DNA from: Undibacterium sp. Jales W-56
GTDB taxonomy: Bacteria; Pseudomonadota; Gammaproteobacteria; Burkholderiales; Burkholderiaceae_D
Reading direction: 5' to 3'
Length of the DNA stretch: 64,000 nt
Assembly: GCF_025548535.1 (NCBI RefSeq)
Contig: NZ_JAJLQW010000001.1
Coordinates: 248,001 to 312,000, forward strand
Part shown: in pieces, positions 54,385-64,000 of the stretch
How positions within the stretch are numbered: position 1 is the stretch's first letter
How the letters are laid out: each line of letters starts with the position of its first letter
The notes under the pieces: model-generated
Databases searched by the model: none
What the model saw: the letters and a program-made list of their open reading frames with translations, nothing else
Told to the model about the DNA's origin: nothing
Made by a program: the position numbers and the translations under genes

Positions 54385-56493
54385 TCAAACCCGTAAAAAT
54401 TCTTCCTTATTTCCCATCCAGCGCTGCAGATGCGCATCGACCGTCGCTACGTCATGTTTCAGTAAATCGACCGCCAGATTCCGTGCTTTTTCGACCAGCC
54501 ACTGATCGGTTTCCAGGTTCGCAAAACGCAGCAGCGCTTCGCCTGATTGTCGTGCGCCTAAAAACTCGCCGGGGCCGCGCAGCTCCAGGTCTTTGCGGGC
54601 GATTTCAAAGCCATCGGTGCTTTCGCGCATGGTCATCAGGCGCTGTTTTGCGGTGCCGCCCAATGGTCCCTGATACAGCAGCAAGCACACGCTGGCGGCC
54701 GCACCGCGACCGACCCGGCCACGCAACTGATGAAGCTGCGACAGCCCGAAACGTTCGGCATGTTCAATCACCATCAGGCTGGCATTCGGTACGTCGACGC
54801 CGACTTCGATCACGGTGGTGGCGACCAATACCTGGATCTCGTTTTTAGTAAACGCGTCCATTACCGCCTGCTTTTCTGCCTGCTTCAAGCGACCGTGCAC
54901 CAAGCCTACCCGCAGATCGGGCAAGGCTGCACTCAGCATTGCATGAGTCTCGGTCGCGGTCTGCAATTGCAGGGTTTCCGATTCCTCGATCAGCGGGCAT
55001 ACCCAATATACTTGCTTGCCATCTTGCGCTGCTGCGTGGACCCGCTCTATGACTTGGTCGCGCCGGTTCTGGTCGACTACGCGCGTCACAATTGGCGTGC
55101 GTCCCGGCGGCAATTCGTCAATTATCGAGACTTCCAGGTCGGCGTAATAAGTCATCGCCAGGGTGCGCGGGATCGGTGTGGCGGACATCATCAATTGATG
55201 CGGGATTTTCCCGGCTTGCGCCTTGTTCCGCAAAGTCAGGCGCTGCGCGACGCCGAAGCGATGCTGCTCATCGACGATCACCAGTCCCAGATTGAAAAAC
55301 TGCACCGCGTCCTGTATCAAGGCATGGGTGCCGATCACCAGTTGCGCTTCGCCGGAGGCGATCAGGGCCTGCGCTTGCGCTTTGTCTTTTTTCTTCAGGC
55401 TGCCGGTCAGCCATGCTGTTTTAACGCCTAGCGGTTCCAGCCAGGCAGCGATCTTACGAAAATGCTGGTCCGCCAGAATCTCGGTCGGCGCCATCAAGGC
55501 CGCCTGGTAACCGCTATCGATCGCCTGTGCCGCCGCCAGCGCCGCAACGATGGTTTTGCCGCTGCCGACATCGCCTTGCAACAGTCGTTGCATAGGGAAA
55601 CTCTGCTTCAGATCGCTGCGAATTTCTGCCAGCACGCGCTCTTGTGCGCCGGTCAGGGTGAACGGCAGTGTCATTAAAAACGCATTGCAGAGTTCGCCGA
55701 CCACCGGCAAGGCAGTCGCGCCTTTGGCACGGCGGGTCGCCTGCGCCCGCTTCAGTGAGAGTTGCTGTGCCAGCAGTTCGTCAAACTTCATGCGCTGCCA
55801 GGCCGGGTGTTCATGCTCAATCAAACTATGCTGATCGGCATCGGGCGGAGGATTATGCAGCAGCCGTACCGAGGCCTCGAAGCCAGCCAGCTGCAATTCT
55901 GCCAGCAGCGCGGGGGACAGCGTATCTTGCCAATCGACTTTGGTTAGCGCGGTCGCGATCGCTTTGCGCAGCATGGTTTGCGAGATGCCTTCACCGGCAG
56001 GATAGACCGGCGTCAAAGCGGTTGGCAGCGGTGCGCCTGCGTTGACCATTTTGTACGAAGGATGCACCATCTCGGCGCCGAAGAAGCCGTGACGCAATTC
56101 GCCGCGCGCCCGCACCCGCATGCCGACCGCCATCTGCTTGGTCTGACTGCCGTAAAAATTCAGGAAGCGCAACACCACTTGCGCCGTCTCATCGGCAATC
56201 GTCACGACCAGCTGACGCCGTGGCCGGTACTGGATATCGCATTCGGTTACCACGCCTTCGATTTGCACCATGCTGCCGCCGCGAAAGCTCGCATCGTGCA
56301 TGCTGGTGATCTCGGTCTCGTCCTCGTAGCGCATCGGCAGATGCAGCACAAAATCCATATCAGACCGTAAGCCGAGTCTGGCAAACTTGTCGGCCAGCTT
56401 ATGCGCCGGCGCTTTGGGTACGGCGGCTGATTGCCCGCGCGTCTTGCTTGCCTTAGCTGGTGTGCGTGGACTGGATGGAGAGGGAGCAGGCAT
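54385..56493 (-). CDS. recG: ATP-dependent DNA helicase RecG
   Basis: A 702-aa branch-migrating helicase that rescues stalled forks. The N-terminal wedge/OB part (LPMRYEDETEITS, VVTECDIQYRPRRQLVVTI) precedes the helicase core: Walker A LLQGDVGSGKTIVAALA, motif II IVDEQHRFG, and LMMSATPIPRTLAMTYYADL. The C-terminal QLRGRVGRGA and the TRG-like region (LRGPGEFLGARQSGE) are present. An Ala/Pro/Lys-rich leader of about 25 residues opens the protein. Divergent from queA across a 423-base gap. Confidence 0.96.
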   Translation of the reverse strand: MPAPSPSSPRTPAKASKTRGQSAAVPKAPAHKLADKFARLGLRSDMDFVLHLPMRYEDETEITSMHDASFRGGSMVQIEGVVTECDIQYRPRRQLVVTIADETAQVVLRFLNFYGSQTKQMAVGMRVRARGELRHGFFGAEMVHPSYKMVNAGAPLPTALTPVYPAGEGISQTMLRKAIATALTKVDWQDTLSPALLAELQLAGFEASVRLLHNPPPDADQHSLIEHEHPAWQRMKFDELLAQQLSLKRAQATRRAKGATALPVVGELCNAFLMTLPFTLTGAQERVLAEIRSDLKQSFPMQRLLQGDVGSGKTIVAALAAAQAIDSGYQAALMAPTEILADQHFRKIAAWLEPLGVKTAWLTGSLKKKDKAQAQALIASGEAQLVIGTHALIQDAVQFFNLGLVIVDEQHRFGVAQRLTLRNKAQAGKIPHQLMMSATPIPRTLAMTYYADLEVSIIDELPPGRTPIVTRVVDQNRRDQVIERVHAAAQDGKQVYWVCPLIEESETLQLQTATETHAMLSAALPDLRVGLVHGRLKQAEKQAVMDAFTKNEIQVLVATTVIEVGVDVPNASLMVIEHAERFGLSQLHQLRGRVGRGAAASVCLLLYQGPLGGTAKQRLMTMRESTDGFEIARKDLELRGPGEFLGARQSGEALLRFANLETDQWLVEKARNLAVDLLKHDVATVDAHLQRWMGNKEEFLRV

Positions 56494-56765
56494 AAGGTAG
56501 AATGCTGGGTTTTCTATTCGTCTGACCGGTTTACCATTGGCGCAGGGAGTTACGCATTGCTGCTAGCGGCTGCTACAGATTGCATCATGCAATGGAATGA
56601 CGTCATTCTACTGTTTTTTTATACAGTGTCTAGCGCGAAGTTTCATCGATGCGTCAGATTGTTGTCGCTTTTAGTAATTTTTTTAAATGGAACCCACACT
56701 ATTCATGCGGGTTCCAAGCCAAAAAGCCTTGTTAGACCTCATAAATACTGCGCAGACGTTTTAGG
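56494..56765. other. Gene-free stretch upstream of recG
   Basis: I see no gene, repeat or terminator here. The promoter of recG must lie in it, but no convincing -35/-10 pair on the minus strand was found. The stretch is A+T-richer than the flanking genes. The rest of the gap up to queA is taken by a family-2 repeat. Confidence 0.5.
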
Positions 56766-56884
56766 TAACTTCTAAAAACCCCATACTCGAGCGCATCGCG
56801 TCGTTACAAAGCCTCGCAATACCGACGTATTGCTGCGTTTTGTGCCTAGCGTTGCATCTCGATTAAAGGTTTTTTAGAGGTTCT
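56766..56884 (+). repeat. MITE-like repeat, family 2, full copy
   Basis: A 119-base element with imperfect terminal inverted repeats: AACTTCTAAAAACC at the left and GGTTTTTTAGAGGTT at the right. Its left half matches the partial copy at 4989-5050. No coding capacity. It lies 33 bases before queA. Confidence 0.75.
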
Positions 56885-56916
56885 CTTTACCATATTGTTT
56901 TTACTTATTGCATCGC

Positions 56917-59222
<2,306 letters not shown>

Positions 59223-59224
59223 TC

Positions 59225-60139
59225 ATGTTCTGCAATCAAACCAATAAATTACGTCGGACCCTGGCCGGACTGGTCAGTGCGTTTCTGCTGCTGGCCTTGA
59301 ATCAGGCCGCGTTTGCGGACGCCGAGCTCAAGCCTGCAAAAGGCCTGATGTGGGAAATCAAGGCCGGTCAAAAAACCGCATATTTGCTGGGCTCGATCCA
59401 TCTCGCCAAGCCGGACTTTTACCCGCTGACACCGGCGGTAGAGGATGCATATGCCAAATCCAGAGTGCTGGCAGTCGAGGTCGATGCCACAGACCAGAAA
59501 GCGATTGCCAAGCTGATGCCGCTGGTGATTTATAAAGCACCGGATCAATTGGACAAGCACATTTCCGCCGAGACCTGGTCCGAGCTGAATAAAGTCGCAG
59601 GCCCTGCGATCAAGCAATTGCAAATGCTGAAACCGGCACTGGTCAGCACCGGCCTGGTGGTCGGCGCCATGATGAGCCAGGGCTATCAGCCGCAAGCCGG
59701 TATTGATGTGTATTTTCTGAACCGCGCCAAAGCCGAGAATAAAAAAATCAAGGAACTGGAAACCCTGGCATTCCAGTTGAAGGTCTTGACGGACTTCAGC
59801 GACAAGGAAGGCGATGAAATGCTGGCCTCCACCCTGACAAGTATTCAGAACGGCGATGCCGTCAAAGAATCCGACAACCTGGTCGCCGCCTGGAAATCCG
59901 GCGATGCCCCGGCATTGGAAAAAATCCTGGCCGACTTGAACAACAAAGACGCCGCCACCGCCAAATTGATGAAACGCTTACTCGACGACCGCAACGCAGG
60001 TATGAGTGAAAAAATCATCAAGCTGATGAATGGCGGCCAGCCGGTCTTCGTGGTGGTCGGTGCCGGGCACATGATAGGTAAAAACAGTATTCTCGATCTC
60101 TTGAAGAAAAAAGGTTTTCAGATAAACCGTGTTGAGTAA
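59225..60139 (+). CDS. TraB/GumN-family protein
   Basis: A 304-aa exported protein with a signal peptide (about residues 1-33, ending AFADA). The family motifs are AYLLGSIHLAKPDFYPL near the N terminus and VVGAGHMIGKNSILDLLKKKG at the C terminus. The fold is related to Tiki-type metalloproteases, and the paired GSIH and GAGH histidines are the presumed metal ligands. Real substrates in bacteria are unknown. It starts two bases after the tgt stop, so it is in the same transcript. Confidence 0.88.
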   Translation: MFCNQTNKLRRTLAGLVSAFLLLALNQAAFADAELKPAKGLMWEIKAGQKTAYLLGSIHLAKPDFYPLTPAVEDAYAKSRVLAVEVDATDQKAIAKLMPLVIYKAPDQLDKHISAETWSELNKVAGPAIKQLQMLKPALVSTGLVVGAMMSQGYQPQAGIDVYFLNRAKAENKKIKELETLAFQLKVLTDFSDKEGDEMLASTLTSIQNGDAVKESDNLVAAWKSGDAPALEKILADLNNKDAATAKLMKRLLDDRNAGMSEKIIKLMNGGQPVFVVVGAGHMIGKNSILDLLKKKGFQINRVE

Positions 60140-60429
60140 GTTGCGCTTGGTCAGATTTCATCAGCATGGTGTGTCGTTCAGTTGAATCCGAAAGCGCACG
60201 CTCGTAAGTTATTTCAATCTTGTAAATTTCATTGATAGAATTCAAGTTAATCCCTACGTCCTTTTTGTTAATTCGCTTACATCTTTTGTTTCTAGGTATA
60301 AGCGATTTGGGCTATGCTTCATATGGATTTCCGGAGAAAAGAAACCGACGACCTACTTTTTTTGTTTTGGTAAATTTTGCAAAATGAAAATTAAAACACT
60401 TTTAGCATCTCTCTAACTCAGCCCTAATC

Positions 60430-61035
60430 ATGTTTAAGAAAATCGATACTAACCCGAAAGCCTTTACAATATTCTACGGTGCCATAGGGTCTGTCCTTGC
60501 GTCCGTTATTTGGGCATTTGCTCCAGCGTTCGGAGATTGGCTGGCGACCTCAACGTTCAGTGTACTTATTGATTTTGTAAACGCTCGTTATATTCGAGCA
60601 GCAACATTGGAGCCAGTTAACTACTCTTTCTTCGTTCTCACGGCGATTCTTGTTGTCTTTGCTGTGCTTTGGTTCGAGATAGCAGGAAGAATAAAGAAGA
60701 GTCTTCTTGGAGTGCCAGACGAAGAAACGGAAAAGAAGAAACCGGTGACTTTGATGAAGAAGGTTGCTTACTTCTTTATTCAATTCATTATTCCTCTGTA
60801 CATCTTTTACGGCCTAGTCCAAATATCTGGCGAGGTAATCGTCCTAAACGCTATCACTGACTTCAAACAACATTTGCTCATCGTTACCCCTTATATCGAA
60901 AAGGAGGAGAAGGAGAAACTTCTTTCTCAGTGGTCACAAATGAGGTCTCTCGACGACTACAACAAGGTGTACGAGCGATTTGTTGCGGTGGCAAAGGAGC
61001 ACAATCTCAAGCTATACAAGAACCGCATGTATTAG
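60430..61035 (+). CDS. A+T-rich membrane protein of unknown function
   Basis: A 201-aa protein with three hydrophobic segments (AFTIFYGAIGSVLASVIWAF, SFFVLTAILVVFAVLWFEIA, FFIQFIIPLYIFYGLVQI) and a soluble acidic/basic C-terminal part (EKEEKEKLLSQWSQMRSLDD). No family recognised. Base composition and codon use are clearly more A+T-rich than tgt and the protease genes, and the gaps on both sides (290 and 237 bases) are also A+T-rich, which suggests horizontal gain of the whole patch. Confidence 0.62.
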   Translation: MFKKIDTNPKAFTIFYGAIGSVLASVIWAFAPAFGDWLATSTFSVLIDFVNARYIRAATLEPVNYSFFVLTAILVVFAVLWFEIAGRIKKSLLGVPDEETEKKKPVTLMKKVAYFFIQFIIPLYIFYGLVQISGEVIVLNAITDFKQHLLIVTPYIEKEEKEKLLSQWSQMRSLDDYNKVYERFVAVAKEHNLKLYKNRMY

Positions 61036-61272
61036 TCTGTCTAACCAACTATTCAACCGAGCCTAAGCGAAAAGTCGCGCGGGCCGTGGCGATTCAAATG
61101 TTCCAACCGTGACTGATTGCTGTCAATCTTAAATTCGCAGCCAATTTCAAGCGAATACAAATATGTAATGCAAAAAATAAATAATCATTTTGATTTCTGA
61201 AGTAAAAAAGCTGACAATTTTTTGCGAGCCATATTAATGAGTTATGAGTAATCAGAATGACGTTCTTTAGAT

Positions 61273-62250
61273 TCAATCATCCTCAGAATCACTACCATCA
61301 TCCTTGACTTTTTTAGTGCGCTCAATATCCAGCCTGGCTTTCATGGCGCTGACGTTTTGCATGAATTCGTCGGTGCTGTGATCGGGGCTGATGCGTATTG
61401 CCGGCGGCAATAGTACGCTCATAAACGCTTCGCTGGTAAGTCTGCCCAGCTTTTGTTCATTGCTCATCAAGATGAGGCTGGAACTCAGCAGCATCAGAAA
61501 TACCGACACGCCTGCGAAGCGTTTCGGGTGATGCGGTTTGATGGTGAGTAAATGAAAAAACAGCATGGTGCAAGACGCGATCACATATAGATGGACAATG
61601 TAGCGACTCAGCCAGTCGAGTGAAAATGCATAGGCGATCACGCCGGAGCCCAATTCGAGCAGTGTCAACGTCGCTATCCCTGCGCCGAAAATAAACAGGT
61701 GACGGCCAAAGCGCGGATGCTGCGCGAACAGACGGTTGGCGATTGCCCAGAGACCGCTCCATATCAGGCCGCCGCCCAGCGTGTAGGCGATCGCCTGAAC
61801 ATAGCTAACCGCTTGCAGCGGTTTGGTATCAGTTTGCCAGGTGGAATAAATCGCGAACAAGGCGATCAGGAACGCGCCTATCATGCCCGGGATAAAACCT
61901 TCCCAGGTGTGGCTGGTGCGGTCAGGCACTTCCGCCGCGACCGCGAAACCGGCATCGCGCAGCCGCATGCTGGTATGCCCGATGCGGATCACGGTGTTGC
62001 CATGCAATGCCAGCGTCGATTGTCTTTTGCCTGCGTAAATAATGCCATTCAGGCTGCCGGTGTCGCGTGCGATCAAGTGGCCGTCGCTATCGAGTTCGAT
62101 GATGAGATGGTGTGCGGCGATATGCGCATCGTCAAGGATTACCTCATTATCGTAAGCGCGTCCGATGCGGATGGGCAGTGCCGTAACCTGGTGGCGCTGG
62201 ATCACGTCGCCATTGCGCGCCAGCACTTCGATGAAATAGGGCGCGCTCAT
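61273..62250 (-). CDS. FHA-domain membrane protein
   Basis: A 325-aa protein. An FHA domain (about residues 10-100, with IRIGRAYDNEVILDD, HIAAHHLIIEL and DTGSLNGI) binds phosphothreonine in known cases; the key Arg and the SLNG loop are present. Then about five membrane helices follow (for example GMIGAFLIALFAIYSTW) and a charged C-terminal tail ending DGSDSEDD. The FHA domain should be cytoplasmic. Its ATG overlaps the stop of the upstream protease gene by four bases. No Ser/Thr kinase gene is seen in the window. Confidence 0.85.
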   Translation of the reverse strand: MSAPYFIEVLARNGDVIQRHQVTALPIRIGRAYDNEVILDDAHIAAHHLIIELDSDGHLIARDTGSLNGIIYAGKRQSTLALHGNTVIRIGHTSMRLRDAGFAVAAEVPDRTSHTWEGFIPGMIGAFLIALFAIYSTWQTDTKPLQAVSYVQAIAYTLGGGLIWSGLWAIANRLFAQHPRFGRHLFIFGAGIATLTLLELGSGVIAYAFSLDWLSRYIVHLYVIASCTMLFFHLLTIKPHHPKRFAGVSVFLMLLSSSLILMSNEQKLGRLTSEAFMSVLLPPAIRISPDHSTDEFMQNVSAMKARLDIERTKKVKDDGSDSEDD

Positions 62251-63644
62251 TTTTTGCTCCCGCGCGACATCGCATCGAGGAAGCTGCGGCTGGTCTTCAT
62301 CCCGTTTTCATAAGAGACGCCGGTCACATCCAGCCGGCTCTGTAAACTGGCTTTGGCTTCATCGGTGCTGGCAGTGAATAAGCTGAAGCTATATAAGCCG
62401 ACAAACTTGCGATAGGCGCGAATGCAGAGCACCGCGCGCAATGGCAGGGTTTTGGTCGTCACAAACTGTTCGGTACAGGAGGCGCCGGTCTGCTGGCTGT
62501 CTTTGCGATAGCCCATATTGTTGGCTTTGAACATACGGCTCGCCAGCACTGAAAAACGCAAGGTATCCAGCGTCTTGGTGGTCAGGTACTGGTGTCCCAT
62601 GGAGACATGCCCGGTCTGTTGCGAGTCGGAGATAAAGATCGCCGATTCCATTTTGCAATTGATGCTGTCAACCGTAAAACCGACTTCGTCTTTGACATTC
62701 GAATGTCCCCAGCAGCGCACCTGATCTGATTCGCGCACCGGGACCTGATACGGCCCCAGGTTCTTTTGTGTGAACGGCGCATCGAGCAGGCGCTCTATCA
62801 TGCCGCGCTGATGTTCCAGCAATTGCTCGCCGATCAATGGATTAAAATCCTTGGGCGGCTTGCTTTGCTGCGCGACTTTTTTCAATAACTCTTGCCCGTA
62901 TTTAATCGGCACCAAAAAACTGACTAGCTCGCCGTCCAGCCGCTTAGAGACATTCACGCCGGCGACCGCACCGTCGACATTGACGCTGGGACCGCCGCTC
63001 ATGCCGGAATTGATCGGGCCGGTAAACATCAGCTGATCATAAAAACTGCGGGTAATGACGCCGTTGTACGAACCTTCAGAGATCGCAAAGCCCAGGTCCA
63101 GGGGATTGCCCAGGGAGTACAGGTACTGCCCTTGAGTCAGCGGCGCCAGCGTGTCGGGAATCGTGAAAAAACCGCTGCCGTTGCGATTGATCCTGACCAC
63201 CGCCAGATCATGCAGCACATCGACCGCCAATAATTCGACCGGGCCGCGTTTGCCTTCGGTGTCGATATATTCACCGGCATAGACATCGGGGTCGAGCGCC
63301 ATTTGCGACACGACATGGTAATTGGTGAGGACCAGATTGCTGGTGCCGATCAGAAAGCCGGAGCCGACGGACGACTGGCTGCGCGCATTTTTCAGCAACA
63401 TGCGGATTTGCAATAAATCGGCCTTGGCTGAAGAGTACAGTTTCTGGGCGGCGGACGAGGGCGGCTGACGCACCGGACTGGCGTCGCCCTCGCTGGCAGC
63501 CGAGGCGGGCGGCGTGGTTTGAGCCGCCGCCAATGCATTCGTCAAGATAAGCAAACTGCTTAAACTCATTAAGCAACAATTTATTAAGTAATTTAAATGA
63601 CAACGCAAAATTGCCGGTTTTAAAAATCGCATGCGGTCTTTCAT
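62247..63644 (-). CDS. Trypsin-like serine protease with unknown C-terminal domain
   Basis: A 465-aa protein, probably exported: a hydrophobic N-terminal segment (SLSSLLILTNALAAA). The S1-type protease core is at about residues 90-250 with His110 (TNYHVV), Asp146 (HDLAVV) and Ser216 (NSGMSGGPS). No PDZ domain follows; instead residues 270-465 form an unrecognised domain with four cysteines in CWGHSN, NCKME, SCTEQF and LCIRAY, perhaps two disulfides. The start at MKDRMRF is uncertain. Operon with the FHA gene, which suggests a signalling protease across the inner membrane. Confidence 0.82.
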   Translation of the reverse strand: MKDRMRFLKPAILRCHLNYLINCCLMSLSSLLILTNALAAAQTTPPASAASEGDASPVRQPPSSAAQKLYSSAKADLLQIRMLLKNARSQSSVGSGFLIGTSNLVLTNYHVVSQMALDPDVYAGEYIDTEGKRGPVELLAVDVLHDLAVVRINRNGSGFFTIPDTLAPLTQGQYLYSLGNPLDLGFAISEGSYNGVITRSFYDQLMFTGPINSGMSGGPSVNVDGAVAGVNVSKRLDGELVSFLVPIKYGQELLKKVAQQSKPPKDFNPLIGEQLLEHQRGMIERLLDAPFTQKNLGPYQVPVRESDQVRCWGHSNVKDEVGFTVDSINCKMESAIFISDSQQTGHVSMGHQYLTTKTLDTLRFSVLASRMFKANNMGYRKDSQQTGASCTEQFVTTKTLPLRAVLCIRAYRKFVGLYSFSLFTASTDEAKASLQSRLDVTGVSYENGMKTSRSFLDAMSRGSKK

Positions 63645-63854
63645 TCATATTTTTTCGTTAACATTGCCGCTAGCATAACTTAATTGTTCGCCCGTACCCC
63701 GCCAGCATTAGCATTCCCGGATGATGCTGCCATAGAAATAGTTGCCGACCGTTGGATTTGTGCAGGATTTCCACAAAAAATGCCGGTACACCGCGCAAAA
63801 CTGGATTGACGGAATAGTATCGCCATACTAAAACGCAGCAATCGCGCACTCCAA

Positions 63855-63863
63855 TGCTAGAAT
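63855..63863 (+). promoter_or_regulatory. Extended -10 promoter candidate for yajC
   Basis: TGCTAGAAT fits an extended -10 box (TGN-TANAAT); no clear -35 box is present. It lies in a 336-base gap without genes. Downstream, GTCACC-ATCT-GGTGAC at 63909-63924 would form a small hairpin in the leader. Confidence 0.45.
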
Positions 63864-63980
63864 GTGGCGCTTTGCGACCATCGGCAGACCCTTTTAATTG
63901 GTGTTTTTGTCACCATCTGGTGACCTGATGTCGATTTGTTCTTGCCCTGCAGATAATTATTAAAATTTAAGGAATTCAAC

Positions 63981-64000
63981 GTGTTTATTTCCAATGCTTA
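63981..64000 (+). CDS. yajC: YajC, preprotein translocase subunit (first codons only)
   Basis: The window ends a few codons into a gene starting GTG, with an AAGGA ribosome site. The visible codons give MFISNA, and the next codon begins TA. This matches the MFISNAYA start of betaproteobacterial YajC, which lies with secD and secF after tgt. The rest is outside the window. Confidence 0.75.

Noticed and set aside
56431-56775. A 114-codon frame on + across the recG start
   Set aside because: It overlaps the recG 5' end antisense and runs into the family-2 repeat; no ribosome site or family.

Overview
The window reads as chromosomal DNA of a betaproteobacterium of the order Burkholderiales, most likely Oxalobacteraceae (an Undibacterium- or Herminiimonas-like organism; the genus is inference). 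The reasons are roughly half G+C, BPSS1780-, PA2778- and PA2779-type families, the order polA / LOG / DUF2782-like / thrB, the order queA-tgt...yajC, and an OxyR whose two redox cysteines fall at the E. coli positions. Coding density is high, and no rRNA, tRNA, CRISPR array, prophage or complete insertion sequence was recognised.

Layout. 1-4.8 kb: reductive pyrimidine degradation (3' end of preA, an NCS1 permease, dihydropyrimidinase, an N-carbamoyl amidohydrolase), all on +. 5.2-11.5 kb: an M16 zinc peptidase, a CodA-type deaminase whose active site suggests 5-methylcytosine activity, and a DUF4139 protein, each followed or flanked by copies of a MITE-like repeat. 11.8-17.3 kb: a divergent SDR/LysR pair, then a leftward run of small envelope or unknown proteins including a PA2779/PA2778 pair. 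17.8-23.8 kb: polA (-), divergent from LOG, DUF2782-like, thrB and a membrane protein (+). 24.3-28.4 kb: OsmC, a strong small-RNA candidate, rplM-rpsI, argC, a DUF6776-type protein, a bactofilin and erpA. 28.5-32.6 kb: glycolate oxidase glcDEF. 32.7-37.1 kb: pilT, pilU and glutathione peroxidase (-), divergent from yggS-proC (+). 37.2-39.2 kb: yqjD-yqjE-yqjK-like membrane operon and ubiA (-). 39.4-43.6 kb: ugpBAEC glycerol-3-phosphate importer. 43.7-50.3 kb: a small membrane protein, a beta-barrel protein divergent from an HTH regulator, a patatin with POTRA and barrel (type Vd), a lipoprotein and an S41 protease. 50.6-56.5 kb: N-acetyltransferase, SugE/Gdx, OxyR, SDR, GNAT and RecG (all -). 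56.9-64 kb: queA and tgt, then a TraB/GumN protein, an A+T-rich membrane protein and a protease/FHA operon, followed by the first codons of yajC.

How they work together. The first genes take uracil or thymine to beta-amino acids, and the deaminase could feed cytosine-type bases into that route. GlcDEF oxidises glycolate and UgpBAEC scavenges glycerol-3-phosphate. PilT and PilU drive pilus retraction. OxyR and Gpx handle peroxide. QueA and Tgt make queuosine. The least explained parts are the anti-Shine-Dalgarno-like RNA upstream of rplM, the protease/FHA pair placed between tgt and yajC, the in-gene terminator in the PA2778-type gene, and several families of miniature repeats.
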